Notes under the pieces: generated by a model
What the model was told of the DNA's origin: nothing
Database searches by the model: none
Seen by the model: the letters and a program-made list of their open reading frames with translations, nothing else
From: Hafnia alvei
GTDB lineage: Bacteria > Pseudomonadota > Gammaproteobacteria > Enterobacterales > Enterobacteriaceae
Direction of reading: 5' to 3'
DNA length: 64,000 nucleotides
Assembly: GCF_964063325.1 (NCBI RefSeq)
Contig: NZ_OZ061315.1
Location: forward strand, 1,054,001-1,118,000
In this document: positions 1 through 8,998 of the stretch, in pieces
Layout of the letters: each line of letters opens with the position of its first letter
Numbering within the stretch: position 1 is the stretch's first letter
Position numbers and translations under genes: made by a program

Positions 1-39
1 GATATCAACATCTATTTCAGCTCCTTCGGTGGGAAGTGA

Positions 40-131
40 GTTGTCATTCTTTCCCTGCATGCTGCGCTTTTGCCGCCGTGCATCGAGCTGCTATGACAAC
101 GCAAAGCCCGCCCGCAAGGACGGGCTTTTTT
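40..131 (+). promoter_or_regulatory. cbiA leader with nested hairpins
   Basis: The 5' leader of the cob operon is only partly inside the window. An 8-bp inverted repeat (GTTGTCAT at 40-47, ATGACAAC at 93-100) encloses a smaller stem, and an intrinsic-terminator-like hairpin follows at 103-131, so the leader could fold into alternative structures. In Salmonella this operon is controlled by an adenosylcobalamin riboswitch in a long leader. The conserved core of that riboswitch would lie upstream of base 1 and is not visible, so riboswitch control is inference. Confidence 0.35.
103..131 (+). terminator. Intrinsic terminator hairpin just before cbiA
   Basis: The stem AAAGCCCG / CGGGCTTT has a 10-base loop and runs into a stretch of T. 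It ends 17 bases before the cbiA start codon. It is either the terminator of an upstream gene or an attenuator inside the cob leader; the position so close to cbiA favours attenuation, but no antiterminator can be demonstrated. Confidence 0.6.
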
Positions 132-148
132 GTTTGGCAGGCGGGTGA

Positions 149-1513
149 ATGAAGGCATTTCTTATTGGTGGAACCGGTAGCGGATGCGGTAAAACAACGC
201 TAACACTTGGACTGCTCCGAGCTTTAACGCGGCGCGGTTTGCGGGTGCAACCCTACAAAGTAGGCCCTGACTATATTGATACCGGCTGGCACAGCGCCGT
301 TTCTGGCGTTGCGTCGCGCAATCTCGATGCCTTCATGCTGCCTCTGCCCACCCTAAATTGGCTCTATAACCAACATGCTCAAGCCGCCGATGTGGCCGTG
401 ATTGAAGGGGTGATGGGGCTATACGACGGCTATGGCACCGACCCCAACTATTGCAGCAGCGCCGGCATGGCCAAGCAGATTGGCTGCCCGGTTATTTTAG
501 TGATTGATGGTAAAGCCGTTTCAACCTCGGCGGCAGCTACCGTGATGGGATTTTGTCATTTTGATCCGGCGGTGCGTATCGCGGGCGTCATTGTGAATCG
601 CGTCAATAGCGAAACCCATTACCAACTGCTGAAAAACGCGATTGAAACCTACACCAAAATTCCTGTGCTAGGGCGAATGCCAACTCTACCCAGCGTAAGT
701 TTGCCTGAACGCCATCTCGGTTTGATTACCGCTCATGAACAACAGGGCATGGATGCGATATGGGATACCTTGGCGGATAGCCTCGAACAGCATATCGACC
801 TCGACCGTTTACTGGCGTTGAGCGATGTACAACCCGCGCCGCATGCCTGTGCACCTGCGTTACCTGCGCCTGATTCTGGCCGAGGCCTAACTCTTGCGCT
901 CGCCGACGACGAAGCTTTTCACTTTTACTATCCCGATAATTTACAGCTGCTTGAACAGCTTGGTATCAACATCGTGCGCTTTAGCCCATTGCGCGATGCG
1001 GCGCTGCCTGCGTGCCAGATGGTCTATATCGGCGGTGGTTATCCCGAGTTATATGGAGAAACGCTGGCGAAAAACAGCAGCATGCGTCAGTCGCTGCGTG
1101 ATGCGCATCAGCGCGGCGTAGCAATTTACGCCGAGTGCGGCGGGCTGATGTATTTGGGTTCGACGTTAAAAGATCAGTCTGGAAACACGCACGCGATGAC
1201 CGGTATTTTCCCTGGAGAAAGCCGCATGGAAGGACGTTTAAAGCGCTTTGGTTACTGCCAAGCCACCGCGATGCAGGACAGTTTACTGGCGGCACAAGGG
1301 GAAATCCTCCGCGGCCATGAGTTCCACTATTCTGATTTCCATACTGATTTCCCACCTATTTTTCAGTTTGAAAAACAACGCGACGGCGTGACGCAGCAGC
1401 GTTGGCAAGGGGGATATCAAATGGGGAATACCCTCGCCAGCTATCTCCACCTTCATTTTTACCAGCACCCAGAAATGCTGAGCCACTGGTTAAAAAGGGG
1501 GCAGGCGCTGTGA
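149..1513 (+). CDS. cbiA: Cobyrinic acid a,c-diamide synthase
   Basis: CbiA performs the ATP- and glutamine-dependent amidation of the a and c side chains of cobyrinic acid in the cytoplasm. The N-terminal dethiobiotin-synthetase-like ATPase shows the P-loop GTGSGCGKTT at residues 8-17. The C-terminal class I glutamine amidotransferase domain has its nucleophile Cys in AECGGLMYLG near residue 330. The length of 454 aa fits the family (about 460). It is the first gene of the cob operon in view, and its stop overlaps the GTG start of cbiB. Confidence 0.95.
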   Translation: MKAFLIGGTGSGCGKTTLTLGLLRALTRRGLRVQPYKVGPDYIDTGWHSAVSGVASRNLDAFMLPLPTLNWLYNQHAQAADVAVIEGVMGLYDGYGTDPNYCSSAGMAKQIGCPVILVIDGKAVSTSAAATVMGFCHFDPAVRIAGVIVNRVNSETHYQLLKNAIETYTKIPVLGRMPTLPSVSLPERHLGLITAHEQQGMDAIWDTLADSLEQHIDLDRLLALSDVQPAPHACAPALPAPDSGRGLTLALADDEAFHFYYPDNLQLLEQLGINIVRFSPLRDAALPACQMVYIGGGYPELYGETLAKNSSMRQSLRDAHQRGVAIYAECGGLMYLGSTLKDQSGNTHAMTGIFPGESRMEGRLKRFGYCQATAMQDSLLAAQGEILRGHEFHYSDFHTDFPPIFQFEKQRDGVTQQRWQGGYQMGNTLASYLHLHFYQHPEMLSHWLKRGQAL

Positions 1514-2466
1514 TCAGTTTTTCTGCTTGTTTGGTGGCCTATCTCCTAGATCTGCGCTTGGGCGATCCACCAACGTGGCCCCATCCGGTGCGCTGGATCG
1601 GTAATTTTATCAATTGGGTTCAGAAAGGTATCCGCACGCTTTGCCGTACCGAAGGTGCGTTGTATGTCGGCGGTGCATTTTTATGGCTGATTGTGGTTGG
1701 TGTGTGCTGGGGGGCGACCTACGCGCTGCTTGAGTTTTTGTCGCAGCTAAACCCGTGGCTCAACTGGCTAGCGCAGGTGTGGATTATTTATACGCTGCTA
1801 GCGGGACGTTGCCTGAGTGATGCGGCGATGGGGGTATACGTCGCACTACAAAATGGATCGCTTGAAGAGTGCCGACGCCAGCTTTCATACATTGTTGGGC
1901 GCGACACGTCTGAGCTCGATCGCCCGCAGATTACCCGAGCGGTAGTTGAAACGGTGGCGGAAAACAGCGTGGACGGCGTGATTGCGCCGCTTTTCTTCCT
2001 TTTCATCGGCGGTGTACCGCTGATGGTGGCCTACAAAGCGGTGAATACCCTTGATTCCATGGTCGGCTATCGGACGGAAAAATACCGCGCTATCGGCTGT
2101 GTTTCTGCGCGAATGGACGATCTTGCCAATCTGATCCCTGCTCGTTTGAGCTGGCTGCTGCTCAGCGTTGCCGCTCGCCTGCTGAGTCTTAACAGCAAAC
2201 AGGCACTCAAAATCGGCTGGCGCGATCGCTATCTGCATAAAAGCCCCAACTGCGCGTGGTCTGAGGCCACCGTGGCTGGCGCGCTCGGTATTCGCCTCGG
2301 TGGGCCGAATAAATACTTCGGCGAATGGGTAGAGAAACCGTGGATCGGCGACCAAGAGCGCGAGATTGGCATTCAAGATATTCGCCTCAGTATTCGCCTC
2401 ATGATGACGGCTTCCGTGCTGGCATTGGTACTTTTTGCACTCGCCAGATGGGCAGTGGTGTTTTGA
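1510..2466 (+). CDS. cbiB: Adenosylcobinamide-phosphate synthase
   Basis: CbiB is an inner-membrane enzyme that attaches (R)-1-aminopropan-2-ol or its phosphate to adenosylcobyric acid. The chosen start is a GTG overlapping the cbiA stop, which gives 318 aa, close to the Salmonella length of 319. A longer frame from 1402 would overlap cbiA by over 100 bases and is unlikely. The protein is hydrophobic and carries the typical opening LLDLRLGDPPTWPHPVRWIG and the later GYRTEKYRAIG and LGGPNKYFG segments. A palindromic repeat follows before cbiC. Confidence 0.93.
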   Translation: MISFSACLVAYLLDLRLGDPPTWPHPVRWIGNFINWVQKGIRTLCRTEGALYVGGAFLWLIVVGVCWGATYALLEFLSQLNPWLNWLAQVWIIYTLLAGRCLSDAAMGVYVALQNGSLEECRRQLSYIVGRDTSELDRPQITRAVVETVAENSVDGVIAPLFFLFIGGVPLMVAYKAVNTLDSMVGYRTEKYRAIGCVSARMDDLANLIPARLSWLLLSVAARLLSLNSKQALKIGWRDRYLHKSPNCAWSEATVAGALGIRLGGPNKYFGEWVEKPWIGDQEREIGIQDIRLSIRLMMTASVLALVLFALARWAVVF

Positions 2467-2479
2467 CCTGACCAACTTG

Positions 2480-2552
2480 ACCCCACCCCAACCCTCCCCT
2501 TGGCAGGGAGGGGGGTATTGCACTTAAAGATGGGATTGCCCTTAAAGATAGA
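2480..2552 (+). repeat. REP-like G/C palindrome plus 18-bp tandem duplication
   Basis: The cbiB-cbiC gap holds a C-rich then G-rich palindrome at 2480-2516, with stem CCTCCC/GGGAGG. It matches the repeat pair between cbiL and cbiM. It is followed at 2517-2552 by an imperfect 18-bp tandem duplication of the type ATTGCnCTTAAAGAT. Such elements in other enterobacteria sit between genes of operons and can stabilise or attenuate transcripts; a role here is inference. Confidence 0.6.
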
Positions 2553-2592
2553 GGTACGAAAGTCACGCTGGATCAACCAAACAGGATGAACA

Positions 2593-3237
2593 ATGAACTA
2601 CAACAAGAATCCCCAGAATATTGAGCAGCACAGCTTTGAAATCATTTCTCAGATCATCGCCGACGAGCGCCCTGATTACCGTTTTGTCGATGAGCTGCAA
2701 GAAAAAATTATTAAACGCGCAATTCACACCAGCGCTGATTTCGAATGGCTGGATATCCTGCATTTTTCGCCCGATGTTTTATCCCGTATTACTCAGGCTC
2801 TGCGTCGCGGCTGCACAATTTATACCGACACCACCATGGCGCTTTCCGGCATCAATAAAACCCAGCTCGAGCAGTTAGGGTGCCAATGGCTGTGCTACAT
2901 CTCGGATCCGCGTGCGGTCGCCATTGCCAAGGAACAGGGGATTACCCGCTCAATGGCGGCAGTGGATCTTGCCGCGCAGGATCAAGGGGAAAAGCTGTTT
3001 GTGTTCGGCAATGCACCGACTGCGTTATTTCGCTTATTAGAACTGCATCAACAAGGCGTAATGACACCCGCCGCGGTCATCGGGGTACCGGTCGGTTTTG
3101 TTGGCGCAGCGGAATCCAAACAGGCGCTGGCAGAAAGCGATTTACCGGGTATTGCAGCCTTAGGGCGTAAGGGCGGCAGCAATATTGCCGCAGCCATCGT
3201 TAACGCCATTTTGTACCACATGCGAGATGCGCAATGA
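2593..3237 (+). CDS. cbiC: Precorrin-8X / cobalt-precorrin-8 methylmutase
   Basis: CbiC moves the C-11 methyl group to C-12, giving cobyrinic acid. The 214-aa length is near the family norm of about 210. The segment AIHTSADFEW near residue 46 contains the conserved catalytic His of the CbiC/CobH family, and GRKGGSNIAAAIVNA near the C-terminus is a family signature. The ATG follows an AGGA ribosome binding site. The stop overlaps the cbiD start (ATGA), so the two are probably translationally coupled. Confidence 0.94.
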   Translation: MNYNKNPQNIEQHSFEIISQIIADERPDYRFVDELQEKIIKRAIHTSADFEWLDILHFSPDVLSRITQALRRGCTIYTDTTMALSGINKTQLEQLGCQWLCYISDPRAVAIAKEQGITRSMAAVDLAAQDQGEKLFVFGNAPTALFRLLELHQQGVMTPAAVIGVPVGFVGAAESKQALAESDLPGIAALGRKGGSNIAAAIVNAILYHMRDAQ

Positions 3238-4409
3238 GCGACACTGGGCTGGATACGCTCTGGCATAACGGCAAAAGCTATCGCAAGGGTTACACCACCG
3301 GCTCTTGTGCCACCGCAGCGGCGAAAGTTGCTGCGCTGATGGTGCTGCGCCAGCAGGTGATTAATCAGATTTCTATCGTGACACCTTCGGGCGTTACGCT
3401 GCGGTTGAACGTTGAACAGCCTTTGATTTGTGGTCAACAGGCCAGCGCTGCCATCCGTAAAGACGGCGGTGACGACGTGGACGCCACGCATGGAATGCTG
3501 ATTTTTGCTCAGGTGACGCTTAACGACGGCGGCAGTATCTGCATCGTTGGTGGTGACGGTGTCGGCACCGTAACGCGCAAAGGCATTGGTTTGCCGGTGG
3601 GAAGTTCAGCCATCAATCGCACGCCGTTGCACACTATTGAAGAAGCGGTGCGTGAAGTTATCGGGCCGGAACGCGGTGCCGAGATTGTTATTTTTGCTCC
3701 AGAAGGCGAAGAGCGGGCGCAAAAAACCTACAACGGACGGCTGGGCATTTTAGGTGGGATCTCGATTATCGGCACCACCGGTATTGTGACGCCCATGTCT
3801 GAAGAGAGCTGGAAACGTTCGCTGGCCTTAGAGCTCGAGATGAAGCGCGCTCAGGGGATGACCAGCGTGATCCTCGTGCCAGGCAATCACGGCGAGCGCT
3901 TTGTACAAGAACAGATGCAGTTAAACGGCGACCGTGTGGTCACCATGAGTAATTTTGTTGGCTATATGCTGCAAGAAGCTCAGCGCCTCGGTTTCCAACG
4001 TGTGGTGCTGGTGGGCCACTTAGGCAAGCTGATTAAGGTCGCTGCCGGCATTTTTCATACCCATAGCCATATTGCCGATGGCCGCATGGAAACGCTGGTT
4101 ACACGACTTGCACTGATGGGCGCTCCACGTGAATTACTGCAAGCGGTGTTTGAATGTAGCACCACGGAAGCGGCGATGGAGCTAATAGAGCAACAAGGCT
4201 GGCAGGCCGTCTATAACGATATCGCTCAGGCAATCTGTGGGCGCATCAACCAAATGTTGCGCTTTGCGGTACAGCCGCTGCAATGCGACGCGGTGCTGTT
4301 TTCATTCGACAATATTGTGCTCGGCAGTAATCGCCCAGTTAACGACATTGTTGCCGATTTACGTACCGAAATTTCCCAAGAAATTCTCTGCGAAAAGGAG
4401 TCTTCATGA
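3234..4409 (+). CDS. cbiD: Cobalt-precorrin-5B C1-methyltransferase
   Basis: CbiD methylates C-1 of cobalt-precorrin-5B using S-adenosylmethionine on the anaerobic route. It does not belong to the canonical precorrin methyltransferase fold. The family signature KGYTTGSCATAAAKVA lies near residues 19-34, and GGDGVGTVTRKGIGLPVG follows near 105. At 391 aa it is slightly longer than Salmonella CbiD (379). It overlaps cbiC and cbiE by four bases each. Confidence 0.94.
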   Translation: MSDTGLDTLWHNGKSYRKGYTTGSCATAAAKVAALMVLRQQVINQISIVTPSGVTLRLNVEQPLICGQQASAAIRKDGGDDVDATHGMLIFAQVTLNDGGSICIVGGDGVGTVTRKGIGLPVGSSAINRTPLHTIEEAVREVIGPERGAEIVIFAPEGEERAQKTYNGRLGILGGISIIGTTGIVTPMSEESWKRSLALELEMKRAQGMTSVILVPGNHGERFVQEQMQLNGDRVVTMSNFVGYMLQEAQRLGFQRVVLVGHLGKLIKVAAGIFHTHSHIADGRMETLVTRLALMGAPRELLQAVFECSTTEAAMELIEQQGWQAVYNDIAQAICGRINQMLRFAVQPLQCDAVLFSFDNIVLGSNRPVNDIVADLRTEISQEILCEKESS

Positions 4410-5008
4410 TTCACGTGGTTGGCATGGGGCCGGGGCATCAGGATTACATCACGCCGCTGGCAAAAAGATTAATTTCACAAGCTGACGTTCTGGTTGGCTG
4501 GTCACGCCATTTAAGTGCTTACCACGAATTTCATGGTGAAAAACTGGCCATCGGCAGCGATCTGACTCAGATGGCGTTGTGGCTACAGGACAACGCTGAC
4601 CGCAATATCGTGGTTCTGGCATCGGGTGAGCCGATGCTGTACGGCATTGGAAAACGTTTGATACAGGATCTTGCGCCGGAAAAGCTCAATATCGTGTCGG
4701 GTATTAGCTCCATACAGTACCTGTTTTCGCGCATCGCCGTGGATATGAACGATATCTACATCACCAGCTGTCACGGCAAACAGCCTGATTTTGATTTTAT
4801 TCTGCAGCACGAAAAAGTGGCGATGGTGACCGACCACCACATGGGGCCGTATCAAATTGCCCAGCAAATCCTACGTCGTGGGGCAAAGCGGACGATGGTG
4901 ATTGGCGAGAATCTCTCCTATCCCGATGAATGCATCCATATTTTGCGCCCAGAGCAGGTACAGCAGGCGTACGCAATGAACGTGGTGGCGATCCTCAATG
5001 AAAGATGA
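4406..5008 (+). CDS. cbiE: Cobalt-precorrin-7 C5-methyltransferase
   Basis: CbiE is a SAM-dependent uroporphyrin-III-methyltransferase-like enzyme for C-5. It opens with the family motif VGMGPGHQDYITPLA and contains VLASGEPMLYGIG near residue 72. In many organisms CbiE is fused to CbiT (CobL). Here they are separate genes that overlap by 11 bases, which keeps the two activities translationally linked. Confidence 0.94.
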   Translation: MIHVVGMGPGHQDYITPLAKRLISQADVLVGWSRHLSAYHEFHGEKLAIGSDLTQMALWLQDNADRNIVVLASGEPMLYGIGKRLIQDLAPEKLNIVSGISSIQYLFSRIAVDMNDIYITSCHGKQPDFDFILQHEKVAMVTDHHMGPYQIAQQILRRGAKRTMVIGENLSYPDECIHILRPEQVQQAYAMNVVAILNER

Positions 5009-5567
5009 TCTGTTTCTACGCGGCCATAAAGTGCCGATGACCAAAGAAGAAGTGCGTCTTGCGGCATTGGAGCGACTCAATCTGCGTACTGCCAAGCGCT
5101 TGATCGACGTTGGCGCAGGAACGGGAAGCGTCTCTTTGGAAGCCGCCCTCAGATATCCCGATCTCTCTATTACCGCCATTGAGCGCAACCCTGCGGCTCT
5201 GGCATTGATTGAAGAAAACTGCCGTCATTTTGGCTGCTCGAATATTGATATTGTGGCGGCAGATGCGCCGCTGGCGTTAGACGTACGCGCCGATGCGGTG
5301 TTTATCGGCGGCAGCGGTGGCAATCTCCCCGACATCATTGATTGGGCGCTGGCATTACTCAACGACGGCGGCAGCTTGGCGATGAATTTTATTCTGCTGG
5401 AAAACTATCAGCAGGCGTTCAGTCAACTGCAAAACCGTGCGGTGGTTGAACTAGAAAGCAGCCTGATTCAGATCTCTCGCCTCACCGCGCTGGGCAGCGG
5501 TCACTATTTCAAACCCAATAACCCTACCTATCTGATTTCCTGCCGTAAGGAGCAAACGCATGGCTGA
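4998..5567 (+). CDS. cbiT: Cobalt-precorrin-6B C15-methyltransferase (decarboxylating)
   Basis: CbiT methylates C-15 and decarboxylates the C-12 acetate side chain. The class I methyltransferase SAM-binding motif DVGAGTGSVSLEAA lies near residue 38, and the later FIGGSGGNLPDI is characteristic of CbiT. The length of 189 aa fits Salmonella CbiT (192). It overlaps cbiE upstream and cbiF downstream by 8 bases. Confidence 0.93.
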   Translation: MKDDLFLRGHKVPMTKEEVRLAALERLNLRTAKRLIDVGAGTGSVSLEAALRYPDLSITAIERNPAALALIEENCRHFGCSNIDIVAADAPLALDVRADAVFIGGSGGNLPDIIDWALALLNDGGSLAMNFILLENYQQAFSQLQNRAVVELESSLIQISRLTALGSGHYFKPNNPTYLISCRKEQTHG

Positions 5568-6333
5568 GTCTATCGATCGCGCACAGGTCTATTTCATCGG
5601 TGCAGGGCCGGGCGATCCCGAGCTTATTACGCTAAAAGGCCATCGAATTCTATCGCAGGCGGAGGTAGTGATTTTTGCCGGATCGCTGATTAATCACGAT
5701 CTGCTGAATTACTGCAAACCAGGGGCAGAATGCCACGATAGCGCAGGGCTCAACCTCCAGCAGATTATCGACCTGATGGAGCAAGGTATTCGTGCAGGAA
5801 AACTGGTCGTGCGGCTACAAACCGGCGATCTGTCGTTGTACGGATCTATCCGTGAGCAAGGAGAAGAGCTGGGCAAGTTGGGCATTGGTTTTAGTTCGGT
5901 GCCGGGTGTGAGTTCGTTCTTGGGGGCCGCTTCACAGCTGGGCGTGGAATATACGGTGCCCGAGGTTTCCCAAAGTTTGGTGATCACCCGCATGTCTGGG
6001 CGCACCCCAACGCCTGAGCGTGAGTCATTAGAATCCTTTGCCGCGCACCAAACGTCGATGGCGATTTTCCTTTCGGTACAAGATATTGACGACGTTGTGA
6101 AGCGCCTGCTGAGCGGCGGCTATCCAGCCACCACGCCGGTGGCGGTAGTCTATAAAGCGACTTGGCCAGATCACCAAACGGTGCGCGGCACCTTGGACAC
6201 CATCGCACCTTTAGTACGCAACGCCGGTATTCGAAAAACGGCGCTGATTTTAGTGGGCGCTTTCCTTGGTGATGAATACCACTATTCCAAGCTGTATGAC
6301 GCGGGTTTCAGCCATGAATACCGCCAGGCCTGA
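5560..6333 (+). CDS. cbiF: Cobalt-precorrin-4 C11-methyltransferase
   Basis: CbiF uses SAM to methylate C-11 of cobalt-precorrin-4. The tetrapyrrole methylase motif GAGPGDPELITLKG lies at residues 14-27, and VVRLQTGDLSLYGS near residue 83 is the second conserved loop. The length of 257 aa is normal. Its 3' end overlaps the likely start of cbiG by 20 bases. Confidence 0.95.
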   Translation: MAESIDRAQVYFIGAGPGDPELITLKGHRILSQAEVVIFAGSLINHDLLNYCKPGAECHDSAGLNLQQIIDLMEQGIRAGKLVVRLQTGDLSLYGSIREQGEELGKLGIGFSSVPGVSSFLGAASQLGVEYTVPEVSQSLVITRMSGRTPTPERESLESFAAHQTSMAIFLSVQDIDDVVKRLLSGGYPATTPVAVVYKATWPDHQTVRGTLDTIAPLVRNAGIRKTALILVGAFLGDEYHYSKLYDAGFSHEYRQA

Positions 6334-7423
6334 GCCGATAAAGGTGGGATCGCTGGCGCTATTTTGCCTGACGCCGGGCGGCGTTCGCTTGGCACAGCGC
6401 CTGCGTCCTTTGCTGCCGCAGCTATCTACCGCCAGCGCATGCTTTACCAGTGAAAATTTGCTACAGGTGGGTTTCACACCGTTTAGCGGATCCTTTGCCG
6501 AAACGATGGCGCAGGCGTTTAAACGCTTTGATGCGCTGGTGGTGATCGGCGCAACGGGGATCGTGGTGCGGGTGATCGCGCCGCTGTTACAGGACAAATT
6601 AACCGATCCTGCGGTAGTGGTGCTTGATGAACGCGGCGAGCATGCGATCAGTTTACTTTCAGGACATATGGGTGGCGCGAATCGGCTCACTCAGCAGATC
6701 GCCGAGTTGATTAACGCCGATCCAGTGATCACGACCTCGACCGACGTAAACGGCGTTGCTGCGCTGGATCTATTGGCGCAGAAGCTCGATGCGGAGATCG
6801 CGGATTTTCGGCGTGCGGTGAAAAGCGTGAACCAAATGCTAGTGAGCGGCGATCGCGTTGGGCTATGGCTTGATCCGCGCGCTAACGTGCAGCTCACCGA
6901 GCACGATCGACGCGGATTTATTCCCGTTGCCGATCTTCATTCATTGCCCGATCTTTCTGCGCTGGTATGCGTTAGCTATCACTCGGATCTGCCACCAAGC
7001 GCGATCCCGGTTTACCAACTGGTGCCTAAGCGCGTGGTATTGGGCGTGGGTTGCCGTAGAGATACGCCGTTTGCCACGTTGCATCCGCTGCTATTGCAGA
7101 AATTTGCCGAGCTGCATATCGATCCACTCGCGCTGCGCGCCATTGGTAGCATTACGCTGAAACAGGATGAAGCGGCGTTACAGCAGCTGGCACATTGCTA
7201 TCGCGTTCCTTTTCACGTGTTTACGCCTGAAGCGCTACGCGTGCATGAACATCGCTTCCCGTGTTCGGATTTCGTGCGTCAAATCGTGGGCGTGGGCTGT
7301 GTGTCTCAGCCTGCTGCTTGTCTGCTACTCGAAGAGTACGGCGGCGGGAAAATCATTGGGGAGACGCTGCGCGAGCAGGGCGTCACCCTTACTTTGGCTC
7401 TAACCCTTCAGGAAACTCTCTGA
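6314..7423 (+). CDS. cbiG: Cobalt-precorrin-5A hydrolase
   Basis: CbiG opens the delta-lactone ring of cobalt-precorrin-5A and releases the C2 fragment as acetaldehyde. I place the start at the ATG beginning MNTARPEPIKVGSLALFC, because Salmonella CbiG begins similarly; the longer in-frame start at 6266 lies deeper inside cbiF. The product is 369 aa. The central LLSGHMGGANRLTQQIA and the C-terminal GVGCRRDTPFATL mark the N-terminal/mid and C-terminal CbiG domains. The stop overlaps the cbiH ATG by one base. Confidence 0.92.
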   Translation: MNTARPEPIKVGSLALFCLTPGGVRLAQRLRPLLPQLSTASACFTSENLLQVGFTPFSGSFAETMAQAFKRFDALVVIGATGIVVRVIAPLLQDKLTDPAVVVLDERGEHAISLLSGHMGGANRLTQQIAELINADPVITTSTDVNGVAALDLLAQKLDAEIADFRRAVKSVNQMLVSGDRVGLWLDPRANVQLTEHDRRGFIPVADLHSLPDLSALVCVSYHSDLPPSAIPVYQLVPKRVVLGVGCRRDTPFATLHPLLLQKFAELHIDPLALRAIGSITLKQDEAALQQLAHCYRVPFHVFTPEALRVHEHRFPCSDFVRQIVGVGCVSQPAACLLLEEYGGGKIIGETLREQGVTLTLALTLQETL

Positions 7424-8148
7424 TGTTATATGTAATCGGCATTGGCCCGGGCAGTCAGTCCATGATGACGCTGGAAGCCATCGAGGCTATTCGTGACGCA
7501 GATATTATCGTGGGCTACAAAACATACACCCACTTGGTAAAAGCCCTGACCACCGATAAAGAGGTGATCAAAACGGGCATGTGTAAAGAGATTGAGCGCT
7601 GTCAGGAAGCGTTGAATCTTGCCGTACAAGGCAAAAAAGTCGCGTTGATCAGCAGCGGCGATGCGGGCATTTATGGCATGGCGGGGTTGATCCTAGAGCT
7701 GGTGACGAAGCAGAAGCTAGACGTTGAGGTCAAGCTGATTGCTGGCGTTACCGCCAGTACCGCTGCGGCATCGTTGCTGGGTGCGCCGCTGATGCACGAT
7801 TTCTGTCATATCAGCCTGAGCGATCTGCTGACCCCGTGGCCGGTGATTGAACAACGCGTGATTGCCGCTGCGCAGGCTGATTTCGTTATCTGTTTCTACA
7901 ATCCGCGCAGTCGTGGCCGCGCTGACCATCTTGCTCGCGCTTTTGAACTGATGCGCCCTTACACCGCCGCCAGCACGCCGGTGGGCGTGGTCAAAGCTGC
8001 GGGTCGCAAAAAGCAGGAGAAGTGGCTAACCACCTTCGGTGAGATGGATTTTGAAAATGTCGATATGACCAGTCTGGTGATTGTCGGCAATAAAACCACT
8101 TACTGTCAGGACGGCTTGATGATTACGCCGCGCGGCTATGTTTTATAA
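7423..8148 (+). CDS. cbiH: Cobalt-precorrin-3B C17-methyltransferase
   Basis: CbiH methylates C-17 and contracts the macrocycle to the corrin size. The start is the ATG in TGATG at the end of cbiG, which gives MLYVIGIGPGSQSMMTLEA and 241 aa, equal to the Salmonella protein. A longer frame from 7261 would overlap cbiG by 160 bases and is rejected. The loop ALISSGDAGIYGMAG and the segment VICFYNPRSRGR are typical. Confidence 0.94.
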   Translation: MLYVIGIGPGSQSMMTLEAIEAIRDADIIVGYKTYTHLVKALTTDKEVIKTGMCKEIERCQEALNLAVQGKKVALISSGDAGIYGMAGLILELVTKQKLDVEVKLIAGVTASTAAASLLGAPLMHDFCHISLSDLLTPWPVIEQRVIAAAQADFVICFYNPRSRGRADHLARAFELMRPYTAASTPVGVVKAAGRKKQEKWLTTFGEMDFENVDMTSLVIVGNKTTYCQDGLMITPRGYVL

Positions 8149-8206
8149 CCCTATTTCCGATAGCAATGCGCACGATGCCAATGCGTCTAAAACGGCAGGC
8201 AACCCC

Positions 8207-8998
8207 ATGCTGCACGTTTTTGGCGGTACGTCAGATGCGCGTCATATTTGTCAGCGCCTTGATGAGATGGGGCTGAATTACAGCCTCTCGGTCGCAACCG
8301 AGGCGGGACGCGAACTGGCAGGGGATATCAACGGTGAAATTATCGTTGGGCGCATGGATGCCGCGCAGATGAGCGAATGGTTGCAAGCGCGCCGGATTAC
8401 GCAGGTTATTGATGCCTCACATCCTTACGCGGGCGTGTTAAGCGCCAATATCGCACACGCCTGTGCCACTCAGAACATTGCGCTGTTGCGTTATTTACGC
8501 CCTAGCGAAATTGATGCTTTAGAACATCCTTTGCTGCACAAAGTAGCGAGCGTGGAAGAGGCCTGCGTGGTTGCACATCGTTTGGGCGAGCGGGTTCTAT
8601 TGACCACGGGTAGCAAACAACTGGCTGAGTTTGTGCGTTTGCTGGCGGGAAAAAACCTTTTCGCCCGCGTATTGCCGACGCCGGATGTCCTATTGCAGTG
8701 TCAGGATTTAGGGCTGGGCGTAGATAACGTACTGGCGCTGAAGGGGCCATTTAGCGCCGAAATGAATCAGGCAACGTATCAGCATTGCCAGGCTGACGTG
8801 GTGATCACCAAAGAGTCTGGCGCAGAAGGGGGATATCAGCAAAAAGTCGTTCCTTGTTTGGCGCTGAATATTCCCTGCATTGTGATTTGTCGCCCTCCCG
8901 AGCCTATGGCTGAAGGACAGATTCGAGTGAGTTCTCTGGCTGAACTTGAGCCGTATTTAGCCAACTGGTTACAGAATAAAAAGAGCCAATACCTATGA
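8207..8998 (+). CDS. cbiJ: Cobalt-precorrin-6A reductase
   Basis: CbiJ is an NADH-dependent reductase acting on the corrin ring of cobalt-precorrin-6A. The dinucleotide-binding start LHVFGGTSDARHICQRL and the internal VIDASHPYAGVLSANIAHAC are family signatures, and ITKESGAEGG near the C-terminus is conserved. The chosen ATG gives 263 aa, the family length. An alternative ATG at 8138 would add 23 residues and overlap cbiH by 11 bases; neither site has a strong ribosome binding site. Confidence 0.88.
   Translation: MLHVFGGTSDARHICQRLDEMGLNYSLSVATEAGRELAGDINGEIIVGRMDAAQMSEWLQARRITQVIDASHPYAGVLSANIAHACATQNIALLRYLRPSEIDALEHPLLHKVASVEEACVVAHRLGERVLLTTGSKQLAEFVRLLAGKNLFARVLPTPDVLLQCQDLGLGVDNVLALKGPFSAEMNQATYQHCQADVVITKESGAEGGYQQKVVPCLALNIPCIVICRPPEPMAEGQIRVSSLAELEPYLANWLQNKKSQYL

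Noticed and set aside
1..39. Thirteen codons in frame 1 ending in TGA, a possible 3' end of an upstream gene
   Set aside because: Too short to support; no family can be recognised, and it may be part of the cob leader.
981..1355. Minus-strand frame inside cbiA, and many similar antisense frames within cbi genes, usher, lepA and barA
   Set aside because: They are shadows of strongly supported genes in other frames, with no ribosome binding site or protein signature.
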